A program made the translations under genes and the position numbers. Source: Corella eumyota (Eukaryota; Chordata; Ascidiacea; Phlebobranchia; Corellidae). Taken from it: DNA of 64,000 bases. This document shows positions 12,501-22,119 of the stretch, in pieces; the first letter of the stretch is position 1; every line of letters begins with the position of its first letter. Location: positions 4,030,001 through 4,094,000 of the forward strand of contig OY720099.1 of the NCBI GenBank assembly GCA_963082875.1, in the 5' to 3' direction. Under the pieces are notes generated by a model. It was not told the origin of the DNA. It saw nothing but the letters and a program-made list of their open reading frames with translations, and searched no databases.

Positions 12501-12504
12501 GCAG

Positions 12505-12510
12505 TTTATT
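12505..12510 (-). terminator. Poly(A) signal of the WYD-repeat precursor gene
   Basis: AATAAA on the minus strand lies at the end of a proposed last non-coding exon (12576 downwards). That exon is joined across a 3' UTR intron from a GTAAGTG donor (exon end 12663) to a strong T-rich acceptor ttttttgcag (exon start 12576). Confidence 0.55.
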
Positions 12511-12689
12511 TACATCTGAATATAAAAAAAAAATCTCGGTTATAATTTCATAAATTCGTCGTCGTTTCGGGTGCACCTGCAAAAAAATAAAAATTGAAGA
12601 ATAATTATTCTTTACGCAGAAAAGTCAACATTTAAGTAAACTTTTAACTAACTTTCACTTACTTAGTTAGTCTTTCTATTTGGATCGTG

Positions 12690-13448
12690 CTAGTTGTACC
12701 AGGCGGGACGTTTTTTAGGTGCATGGTTCTTTTTCTCGGCATCGTACCAGCTTCTGTCGTACCAAGCTCTCTTGTCCACATCATTGGCATTATCGTACCA
12801 GCTTCTGTCGTACCAAGCTCTCTTGTCCACATCATTGGCATTATCGTACCAGCTTCTGTCGTACCAGCTTCTGTCGTACCAGCTTCTGTCGTACCAAGCT
12901 CTCTTGTCCACATCATTGGCATTATCGTACCAGCTTCTGTCGTACCAAGCTCTCTTGTCCACATCATTGGCATTATCGTACCAGCTTCTGTCGTACCAAG
13001 CTCTCTTGTCCACATCATTGGCATTATCGTACCAGGTTCTGTGGTACCAATCCTTCTTGTCATCATTGGCATTATCGTACCAGCTTCTGTCGTACCAAGC
13101 TCTCTTGTCCACATCATTGGCATTATCGTACCAGGTTCTGTGGTACCAATCCTTCTTCTTATCATTGGCATTATCGTACCAGCTTCTGTCGTACCAAGCT
13201 CTCTTGTCCAACAACTTGGCATTGTCGTACCAGCTTCTGCCGTGATCTGCCATTTTGTCTTCATCATTGTCGTTATTGTACGATGCTCCCATTTTGTGTT
13301 TTATTACTGGACTTTTGTTGTCGAAACTATCCTCGCCATTAGAATTTTGAATTTCAGAGTCAGTTGAATCATCTCTTATGTTTAGAACAAAGCCAGTCGC
13401 GCAATGGGCCAGTAAAATGCATGCAAAAGTCAGAATAATCTTTGCCAT
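12690..13448 (-). CDS. Secreted precursor of repeated Trp-Tyr-Asp peptides, unrecognised family
   Basis: The coding region is a single exon of 252 residues. The ATG at 13448 is chosen because it opens directly onto a signal peptide (MAKIILTFACILLAHCATG); an in-frame extension upstream has only GTG. An acidic spacer (about 20-70) is followed by tandem units of AWYDRSWYDNANDVDKR (51 bp), some replaced by DWYHRTWYDNANDVDKR. One unit has RSWYD three times, and the chain ends in RPAWYN. Lys-Arg, or Lys-Lys in a few units, separates them, so prohormone convertase would release about ten peptides of 14-15 residues. None carries the Gly needed for C-terminal amidation. About two dozen Trp-Tyr pairs occur. 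It could be a neuropeptide-like precursor, an antimicrobial precursor or a source of DOPA-rich peptides; nothing in the sequence decides. The DNA repeats are nearly identical, implying recent expansion. The antisense open frames are shadows of the repeat. Confidence 0.85.
   Translation of the reverse strand: MAKIILTFACILLAHCATGFVLNIRDDSTDSEIQNSNGEDSFDNKSPVIKHKMGASYNNDNDEDKMADHGRSWYDNAKLLDKRAWYDRSWYDNANDKKKDWYHRTWYDNANDVDKRAWYDRSWYDNANDDKKDWYHRTWYDNANDVDKRAWYDRSWYDNANDVDKRAWYDRSWYDNANDVDKRAWYDRSWYDRSWYDRSWYDNANDVDKRAWYDRSWYDNANDVDKRAWYDRSWYDAEKKNHAPKKRPAWYN
12740..13240. repeat. 51-bp coding tandem repeat with nested 15-bp expansion
   Basis: Units of 51 bp encode the WYD peptides. Within one unit the 15-bp RSWYD codon block is tripled (about 12850-12895). 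Near-identity between units, with two alternating subtypes, suggests repeated unequal exchange or conversion. Confidence 0.9.
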
Positions 13449-13503
13449 AATGATTTCTGTTAATGGCACAGTTGCTTAATGATTTAGGGTAAAATAAAGT
13501 TTA

Positions 13504-13511
13504 CTTTTATA
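13504..13511 (-). promoter_or_regulatory. TATA box of the WYD-repeat precursor
   Basis: TATAAAAG on the minus strand, within gctataaaagtaaac, lies 55 bp upstream of the ATG. It leaves room for a start site near 13480 and a leader of about 30 bases. This is an unusually canonical TATA for the window and suits a highly expressed, tissue-restricted secreted product. Confidence 0.6.
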
Positions 13512-14192
13512 GCCATCACCTGCTTCTAAAATACATTGTTAGAACCCTTTTTCAGAAAAATATAAAACCATTTCATCGATAAATAATAGAGACGATAGCT
13601 GTGCCGTTGAATAATTTCGTAGATTTTTAATTTAGATTTCCGCTTTATTCTTAATAGCTTAAAAATTGGTGAAAGTGTCCAGCAATTTCTACGATTTTTT
13701 AAAGCTATCGGCAATATCCTTTCAAATGTTAATTTAAAAATATTTTAAAACTACTTTTAGCGCGAAATAAAACTACTTTTTTATAATATTAAAGTAAGTA
13801 CAAATTTGCCATATTGCAATTTCAACTCATTTTTATTATAATTTTTAGAAGTTGGACGACAAAACTGCAAAACTTTGTCACAGAATTCAATTAACTAAAC
13901 CAATAGTGTATGTGTATAAACTTATTGAAATAAAAATATCTAAAATACAAACCTTTAACATATTTGCTTATATTGCTAGGCAATAAATTAAATATATGAT
14001 TTAAATAACTTATGAAGAACCATTATTATTTGGTTTTAAAAATTGTTATTAAACAAAATTGCCAGCAGTTTTGTACTTTCATAATTCTGTCACAAATTGG
14101 ATACAAGTCCAATTTTTACAGTCTAAATGTAAATAAAGATTGTCGAACAGCTTTCTGCAAAGCGTTGTGTTAAGTGATAAACTTAAACAAGA
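13512..14192. other. Intergenic between divergent genes
   Basis: This is the shared upstream space of the WYD precursor (-) and NCKIPSD (+). It is AT-rich with no coding region seen. A weak acceptor (cgaacag, about 14142-14148) might end a leader intron of NCKIPSD. Confidence 0.3.
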
Positions 14193-17100
14193 ATGTACAA
14201 AGCTAGGCATAGTTACTCTGTTAAACAATCTGAAAGCAACACTTTATCTCTAACTGAAGGAGAGGATTTATGTATTCTAGAAAAAACGAACAAAAGTTGG
14301 TGGCTTGCTTCGAATAGTGTAGGAGAAGTTGGTTACGTTCCAATTTCGTATTTAAATTCTCAATCAGAGGTGAGTTATTGCTTTCTTAGTTTAGGATTTT
14401 AAAAAGTGTAAAACTAGTTACAATAAATTTACAACGTAATTTTAGTAAAGATTTTAGCATGAGTAATTTTTTGGCTTTTCTATCTGCCTGTTGATTTTAT
14501 TATAGTTTACTTGACTTAACTGCTTAAACGTCCTGCAATATTGAAGTAGGGAATTTTTTTATTTATTTATTTTCAATTTTGAAAGGTACGACCTAAAGTT
14601 AGAGTAACATCAATTACCTCAACCCAGTCTCGAGTTGCCTTCGGTAGTTTGGAATATAATAGATTATAATTGCCTGATAATTAAACTGCTGATTAAGTAT
14701 TGGCTTAGAAAGAATTTGTACCATTTGTAATGGCACTACCGCATGAGAGTAGTGGGGATTAAACCCACGACTTCATGTAGTGAAGCAAGTGTTCTTACTG
14801 GCGGTCACTTTGTGTGAGTAACCTAATTGTCTATTAGATAATAATAATTTAAATAAAACATTTTAGCAAAGCTCAAGCGATGTTGTGTTACAATCAGTTG
14901 AACGTGCAATTGAATCAATTTACAAAACATCAAAGGGTCAAGATTTTACAGATGAACAACACAATTTATTACAGTATGTTACATACTTATATTTGTTTAG
15001 TAAACAAATCTTCTTTTAATTCTAACTAATATTAGTTTTTTAAAAATAGGTAAATTTTAAACTTATCTTTTTTCAAGAAAATTGTTAAAACACCGACAAA
15101 GTATTGTTGATTCAAATTCATTACAACGAAAAAAAAGTCCTGAAAAGAGAAGAGCTCCCTTACCTCCTACACCAACTCTCACCCACCAAAAAGGTGAAGT
15201 TTTTTAAATAATTCACCCAATTTTGTAAGAACTTTTTAAAAAAATTTTGTATATTTAAATAAAAATATTTTGTTTTTATTTTTCTTTAATTTATATTTTT
15301 GAATTTACTAAAATCCAGAACATGCACCACCGCCCCCAGTAAGATCAACTTCAACTAAGTCAAAAAACTCAAATCAACCAGCTTCAAACCCTACTCACAT
15401 CTCAACTCAAGATGAGTCAAGTCCACCTCCAAACTTAAACTCGCAACAATTAAAGTCTAATTTAGATGAGCAAGTTTTGTTGATCAATAATTTTGTTGAA
15501 AATAAGACGGAATATGTTGAAGTTAAACATCATGTGCCTAGTCAATTAGGAGAACAATTGTTAGGGTTTATGACATCACAAAGTCGGCTTAACGAATCAA
15601 AATCAAGGTAAATCTTTTTTAATTTTTAAACATTTGAATGGTATAAAAAAAAAACTTAGAAGATTTTTTTATAGAAATTTATATTGCTACATACTTAAAA
15701 ATACTTTACTTAGAAAAACTATAGAAAGACAGATTTATTGCATATTTTTTATGTATTTTTTTAATAAACAAATTAAAATAATAGCCTATGTATTACAGAG
15801 AAATATTATCAGAGGTATTGTTCATAATAAGTAGAGATATACCAACTTTATCAGATGTTATGACAGAAATAACTGAAACCTTCCCAGTTACTGAGGTATT
15901 GTGAATATAAATTTTTATTTATTTAATCCTTTTTATTTTACACAAAAACTTTGTCAATTTTTAAAATTTAGTATTAATGTTAAGGTTTATAGAAATTGTT
16001 TTATAAAAAAATTCATTGTTTAAAATGAAATAATTTTAAAGCAGTTGTTTTTGCCTTGTTTATTGTTAGTAGTCGATTGCCAACTTTGCATGCTGCATTT
16101 CAATTGGTGCATGTTGTAATACGATCCAAGCTCACAGCTTTAACCAAAAGTTGTTTGCAATAATTTATCTGTGCACCACAAACAGCAGTTTTATTTAATT
16201 TTGTAGGCACATAAATTTGACATAGATATATCATTCACTAGACTCCATTGTGTAGATGGTTTTATAATTATGTGCTTAAATTTTACTTTTTTTTTACTAT
16301 GAAATTTGATATGATTTTTTTTTGTTCAGGATGAAAGTGATCCAATAATTGAAAAGTTAGGGTTATCGTTGGCAAATTTATGTGAAATAAAAGATGATGC
16401 TCAGCAAAGAAATTGGGCTATTGAAGATGACCAAGACAAAATATCAGGAATATTAAATGATATTCTAGAGGCCCTGGTAAGAAAAAAACAATGATTTTTA
16501 AACAATATATTGTCTACAACATGGTATAATTTTACTAAAGCTATAAAAAATTAAAAAAATATTTTTAAAAATATATATATATTAAGGCTTTTTGAATAGT
16601 GGCTTTAGGTTATTTATTTATTTATTTTTTTTTAAAAGGGTAGTGGAGATCGACCAAAATGCAAAGACACTTTATCAGATGACCATTGTACTCCTGTGTT
16701 AACTTTAGCTAATTATCATCAGATGGAAACAAGAGTGGAAATAAAAATTCTTAATTTGCAGGTCAATAAATAAAACATGTAGTACTGAATTAACTAACTA
16801 TGATTAGGTATATGAAACTTTGTTTTAAGTTATATTTTTTTGGAAAATTATCGTTGGCTAGCAAAGTTAGAGCAAATGAAAACTTAATTATCTGTAAAAA
16901 AGTAAGAAGCATACAAGTCATGGTATTTGGCTACAGTCTAATTTTTGGAGGTTTAAGTTATGGCCCAATACCCAACTATTTTCCCTTGGTGTTAGGCTAC
17001 ATGCTGAAGTGGTGGAGGTTAAGTTATGCACCAATACCCAATTTTTTACCCTGAGCACAGCATTTAAAAAAAAAAGATCAAAAAACATATTTCAATTTAA

Positions 17101-19134
17101 ATTACACAATTTAAAAAAAAAAAACTATTTAACCCACCCTAGAAGTTTTTTTTTTAAATGAAAAAAAGATTTGTTGCAATGAATTTTTTTTTTAATTTTT
17201 TTCAACGGATTTTTGTTTTACTTGAAGGTGGTAGGTGCTGTATGTGCAATGTCTGATAAATTTGTCTCAGTTTTATTGACCTCTGTTTTACCCAACGAAC
17301 TTGTTCAAGAAATTACTGATCATATAATAGGTAATTAATTTAATTACACATTTAATTATTGGTCTTCAGTATCCAATTTGTGTGGATATTTTAGATTTTA
17401 AGTTAAATAATTAAAATAATCCTCATATAAATTACTAATAATTGTAGATTACTATTTGACTTGTCTATAACAGATGCTTTCATTTTATTACATATATTTA
17501 GATAATTATTAAAATTTTATAATAATTTAATCAATATAGGTCTATTAAATGTTTTTTGTAATGTAAGGTAACATTTTGGGCCTAATTATAAAATATATTT
17601 TCTTTACTTATTGTTATTACATTTTAAAAATTCTTAATGTTTTAGATATTCAGCGTGTTTGTTACTCGGCATTAGTTTTAAGCATGATATTTTCTACTGG
17701 AGAACCAGTTCCTATTGATTATTATGGTAAGATTAATTGGGCTAAATATATCTAAAAGGAAGTTTATAAATAGTCAGTTTTTATTTATTTAACCTAATTC
17801 AGTTTTTTAATTAAAAATTTTTTTTAAAACAATTTTTCTTCTCTAATAAATTTTTTTAGCCTAAATTATTTTTCTTAAAAAAACTAAACAATATTCCTAT
17901 AAATTTCCCCTAAATTTACAGTTTAAATGTCTGATAATAATGATTAACTGCAAAAAAAAAACAATTTAAAACCGATTTACTTTAATGATATTACAGACAC
18001 TATAGGTGAAAATTTTCTGAATTTTTTGGTAAAAAGTGTTGAAGAAGGAGTTGATGGTGACGTTAATGATCAAGTTGGAGATATTTTTGTTCGACTAATG
18101 TTGGCAATTAATCTTCATTATATTGGTAAAGTTTCTTCAGCTTATATTATTTACAATTTTTTGCTATTTTATTTTTTACAGTTTGTTTACTGCTATTTTG
18201 GATAAGTATAAATTTCAATTAAATAAAAAATAAACTGGAATTTTATATTTTAATTTAATTTTAGTTCCAAATGAAAACCCACTTATGAGCGCAATTGTTG
18301 ATTACAAAACCTGCAACACGTTAAGTGAGAAAATTATGCTGTTGATCAACAGAGGAGGTCAGTTCAACAATTTGTTAAATTTTTTTAAGTTAGAAAAAAA
18401 AGTAATTAAAATTTTTTTTAGATGACCCTGTTGAAATTCGCAATAATGATGACGTTGATTCACTTTGTCCTCCCAACTCAGTTTTAAAATTTGTCCTCGA
18501 TATATTTTCGAGATCGGACACTGCAACCAGTTTCTTTTACACAAACGATCTTTTAGTTTTGGTTGATATTGTAGCAAGAAATATTGTGGATCTTTCCGCT
18601 GGAGATAAGGTTTTTAAAATTTAATTTTTTGTTGGCTTGTTACCTTTTAATTTTCTGTCAATGTTGTTGCATCATAAATTTGTATAGCCTATGTTATTTT
18701 GCCTGTATACCATAAATTGCAAGTTTTTGTTACTTCAAAGGGTTATGTAGTGGACATGCATAATATATAGAAAGTTGCAACATAAATCTTTTTTAAAAAA
18801 ATACAAAAATTTTATGCATATTAAAAATTTATAAGGGTACATACCTAAATTTAGCCAAGAATTATTACATTTAAAACCTTAAAAAATCACAGTAAAAAAT
18901 ATCTAAAACATATATTAACTTCCTTTTTAGTTACGAACTGAATACTTGGATTTACTACTGAATATTGTTCAAAGATCAACTTACAGTGAAACTAAACATA
19001 GATGCGAGGAATTGAAATCAAGTCTTGGAAGAATTAAATTTGAAGAATCTCCAGAAAATGATCAGCAACAAATTATCGCAGATTTTGATAAAAACATTGT
19101 TGGAAATATTTTAAAAGAAGAAAGTTTTAAATAA
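14193..19134 (+). CDS. NCKIPSD: NCK-interacting SH3 protein (SPIN90/WISH/DIP)
   Basis: SPIN90 binds and activates the Arp2/3 complex to start linear actin filaments, and links Nck, mDia and WASP. Exons are 14193-14369, 14867-14973, 15078-15193, 15319-15607, 15799-15895, 16330-16476, 16639-16761, 17228-17330, 17646-17726, 17997-18125, 18265-18357, 18422-18609 and 18931-19134; all phases agree and give 617 residues (human about 720). An N-terminal SH3 fills residues 1-58 (KARHSYSV, KSWWLAS, GYVPISYL). Then come a helix with LLQKLLKHRQ, Pro-rich motifs (RRAPLPPTPT, APPPPVRS), and the conserved all-helical leucine-rich domain (DDAQQRNWAIEDD, TLANYHQMETR, CYSALVLSMIFSTGEPVPID, LLINRGDDPV, VDLSAGDKLRTEYLDLLLNI). 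The shorter length comes mainly from the linker. A poly(A) signal AATAAA (19130-19135) overlaps the stop codon. Confidence 0.95.
14578..14802 (-). repeat. tRNA-derived SINE, copy 2
   Basis: The copy is diverged and lies in intron 1 of NCKIPSD, with its head at the right (gtggggattaaacccacgac). It has the family's diagnostic segments gagtaacatcaattacc and attataattgcctgataatt. Confidence 0.8.
16920..17055. repeat. Diverged tandem duplication of about 70 bp in NCKIPSD intron 7
   Basis: Two similar segments carry ggtttaagttatggcccaat and ggttaagttatgcaccaat, each followed by acccaa and a T-rich stretch. An open frame spanning them is an artefact of this repeat. Confidence 0.5.
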
Positions 19135-19863
19135 AGAAAAATCTTAAATTTTTAAAATGACTGTAAAAATGAAACTTGCATTTAAAGTGCTTACATAAAA
19201 AAAGGGTTTATTTTTTAAACTTTTAATGTTGGCTACAATTTTGTATTTTATTATGCTATTTCAAAAAAAAAAATTATTATTATAACTATATGCTTTAATT
19301 TTATAATTGACTATTTAGAATTTGTTTTAATATTTAAAAAAATAAGTTTAATATAATCAATATATAAGCATTATTTATTCTATTTAGATATAGTGTATGC
19401 ATTATCTTGTCATATATTAAATCATATTTATTTTTGTATTGCATCTACTATACGGTTCATACATAAAACTGGTGTGCTATAGAAGTTAGTTTGTAATTTA
19501 TCGATTTATATTATTGCATATTTAAATTATAAGCCATATGTATTTTACTTTTATTATGTGTTATTTTACAATTTTTTTTTATTTTTATTTATAACTTGTA
19601 GAAATTTGGTGTTAAAAATCTGAAGCCTGTTTTTCCGCTTAAATTTATTGCTAATTTTTTTTTCATGACATTAGTTCTGTAAAGACAATCTTATTGCTTT
19701 TTGATCTCTATCTTATTCTGATGTTAAAAAATTGTTTATTTTTTTGTTTATCTTAGAATTGTTTTTTTTTTGCGAAAGCATAAATTTATTTTTGAATTAT
19801 ATACTTTAACATTTCACTCTAATAACCCATTCCCTGTATTTCTTCCATTCAGGTATAATAGGT
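19135..19863. other. Intergenic: NCKIPSD 3' end and PHPT1 leader
   Basis: AT-rich, no coding region. A pyrimidine tract and AG (tttcttccattcag, ending at 19852) lie 11 bases before the PHPT1 ATG. It looks like an acceptor for a leader intron or for spliced-leader trans-splicing. Confidence 0.35.
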
Positions 19864-20226
19864 ATGAGTGTTAAAGATAAACTGTATGCTGTACCTGACG
19901 TAAAAATCGACAACGGCACTTTTAAATACATTCAAATTCGTGTTGGCGACGAAAAAACCTCAGCTACAAAAATTGTGATTCGTGGCGACAGCGGAGCAGA
20001 ATATCACGCTGATATTTACGATCAGGAATCGCCAGGAATTGAAGCGCTTGGTTTTTATACAGAGCCTATAGGAGGTGGTCGTATTAGGCATGATAGTGGG
20101 CTCAAAACTTTGAATGTTTATGGATATTCTATGGGATTTGGAAGAGCTGACCATCAAATAACAGTTGATAAACTCAAGATTTCTCATCCTGGATATACCA
20201 TAACTTGGTCCAACGAAGGATATTAA
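19864..20226 (+). CDS. PHPT1: 14-kDa phosphohistidine phosphatase (Janus/ocnus family)
   Basis: The enzyme removes phosphate from phosphohistidine on proteins such as ATP-citrate lyase and the KCa3.1 channel, in the cytosol. The coding region is one exon of 120 residues, the normal family size. AEYHADIYD carries the catalytic His (residue 48, equivalent to human His53). FKYIQIRV carries the conserved Lys21. GGGRIRHD and VYGYSMGFGRA form the phosphate-binding region, and the chain ends in the family-typical TWSNEGY. UROS follows after only 116 bp on the same strand without a canonical AATAAA between, so the two may share a transcript. A T-rich acceptor-like site lies just upstream of the ATG. 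Confidence 0.96.
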   Translation: MSVKDKLYAVPDVKIDNGTFKYIQIRVGDEKTSATKIVIRGDSGAEYHADIYDQESPGIEALGFYTEPIGGGRIRHDSGLKTLNVYGYSMGFGRADHQITVDKLKISHPGYTITWSNEGY

Positions 20227-20342
20227 AGAAAATTTTTTCATTTTTTGATTAACAATTTAATAAGCTTTAAAAAATAGCTACATTTTTTCTTGAAACTTAA
20301 AAAACCTGTTTTACTTTTTCTCTTATCAATACATATTTAAAT
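20227..20342. other. Short PHPT1-UROS spacer
   Basis: The 116-bp spacer is AT-rich, with no canonical AATAAA and no clear TATA box. Its size would fit a dicistronic unit, as described for tunicates, but no strong acceptor AG stands directly before the UROS ATG. Confidence 0.35.
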
Positions 20343-22119
20343 ATGAATATTGTATTAATGAGGGCACAATCAAATGAAAATGATCAATATATACAACAAT
20401 TAGGCCAACTTGGAAATGTGACTTGTATTCCTGTACTGGACTTTGCATTTGTAAATTTGGTTCAACTTAAGTTAAATGTAAGTGTATTTATTTGAAGTTT
20501 ATCTGTTGGTTATGATTTTTAACATGATCCCAAACTATAGTCATTTTTTGTTAAAAAAATAGGTAAAATGTTTAAATGTTAAAAATTGGGTAATTAATAA
20601 TGCTTTGAGGTTATTAGTTACTTATAAATTTGTAAAAATATTTTTAATGTTAGTTTCATTGTATTTATTGTTTTGTTAATAATTTTAGTTGGAATCTCCA
20701 GAAAATTGGTCAGGTCTTATTCTAACAAGCAAGCGAGCTGTTGAATCGATCCAAAGTTGTTCAAAACAAAACAAACTGGATGAAAAATGGAAATCAAAAT
20801 CTTGTTATGTTGTTGGGGAAGAAACAGCAAAATGTGGTAAGTTTTGGGTAAATAGTTTGAGGTTCAATTCCCGCTAGAGACATTTTTTAGTAATTTATTT
20901 AAACAATGAATATCTTTAGATTGATGGTTTATTAGGCAATACTACTTTTATTGTTCTCTTATAAAATATATTAAACTTTTTTTTTATATTTAGTTAACAT
21001 TGTTTTATTGAGCAGAAATATTAACCTTTTTAATACAATAACTTTTCTTAGGACCTTTAAGCTTTTATAAACAAACATATTTTAATATTTTGACTTTTAG
21101 CTGAACAACTTGGATCAAAATGTTGTGGACAAAAAACTGGTAATGCTGAAAACCTTGCAAACCTGATCATTCAAGAGAAAAAAAAATTACAAAACTTACC
21201 TTTATTGTTTCCCTGTGGTCAACTTAAAAGAGACATCTTACCTAAATTACTGCATGAAAATGGTTTGTCCATTATTTTTATGTTTTAAATGTCTACTTTG
21301 ATTTTTAAATACAAAAAAATTAGAAAAACTAACTGATTTGTATTTAATTTGCATAAAAACTAATAACGCATTGTGTATATTTATACCACTAATTGACTAT
21401 TTAAAAAAGAACAGTTTATAAAAAAATTATAATTGCTTGTGACTTAATTTGATTAAAAAAAATAGTTTAGCTAATAATGTAATTTATACTTTTTTTTATA
21501 GATATAGCATTTACACCCATTACTACTTACCTAACTATAGAGCACCCAAATGTTCATAAGAATGTTGAAGATTTTGTTGAAAATAATCAGTTTCCCACCC
21601 ATATTGTATTCTTCAGTCCATCTGGGTATAAGTTCTGTTTTGAAACCTGGAAAAAAGTGCTTGGAGAAAATATTCACAAAGTTAAGGTTTGTAATTATTT
21701 CAAATTTATTTTTGTATTTTTTTGCATTTTATTTTTTTAGCTCTTTTTAAGTTGGCTTTTGCAGTTTAAAAAAAAATAAATCAAAATTGTCTGTTAAAAA
21801 ATCTACTGATTAGACTTTGGTTCAGTAGAAATTTATAGCATCTTAATAAAGAGTGTTACAGCATGGAAGCAGTGGGGATTGAACTAAGGACTTCATTTAG
21901 TGAAGCTATGTTTTTAAATACTACACAATGCTTTTGGTATCTTATTGTCCTGACTTAATATTGTATTTTCTCTACCATTGTTTTAATTTGTCATTTTTTT
22001 AGTTTGTTACAATAGGACCAACCACTGCTTCAGCCTTTACCGAAAACAACATCCAAGTTTTAACAGCAAAGTCACCAACTCCATCAAGCATTTGTGACGT
22101 CATAAACTCCAATTGTTAA
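20343..22119 (+). CDS. UROS: Uroporphyrinogen-III synthase
   Basis: UROS closes and isomerises hydroxymethylbilane to uroporphyrinogen III, the fourth step of haem synthesis, in the cytosol. Exons are 20343-20477, 20689-20836, 21101-21262, 21502-21686 and 22003-22119; all phases agree and give 248 residues (human 265). Family marks are VTCIPVLDF near residue 30, WSGLILTSKRAVES, SCYVVGEETA, GNAENLA, LPLLFPCGQLKRDILP, the TTYLTIEHP strand, HIVFFSPSGYKF and the C-terminal VTIGPTTASAF..AKSPTPSS. UROS followed by MMP21 on the same strand is also the human order. A possible poly(A) signal is at 22268-22273. Confidence 0.95.
21803..21932 (-). repeat. SINE fragment, copy 3
   Basis: This is the head half only, in UROS intron 4. 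The text agtgttacagcatggaagc and cagtggggattgaactaagg aligns with the family head, but it is strongly diverged. Confidence 0.65.

Noticed and set aside
12740-13240. Regular repeats resembling a CRISPR array
   Set aside because: The units are contiguous coding repeats without unique spacers, in an animal genome.
12687-13367. Long open frames on the plus strand and a second minus frame across the WYD repeats
   Set aside because: They are shadows: a 51-bp repeat with no stop in one frame is open in others too. Only the minus frame from 13448 has a signal peptide, a TATA box and processing sites.
20850-20880. tRNA gene suggested by ggttcaattcc
   Set aside because: No A-box, and the T-stem does not pair. 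An isolated B-box-like word in UROS intron 2.
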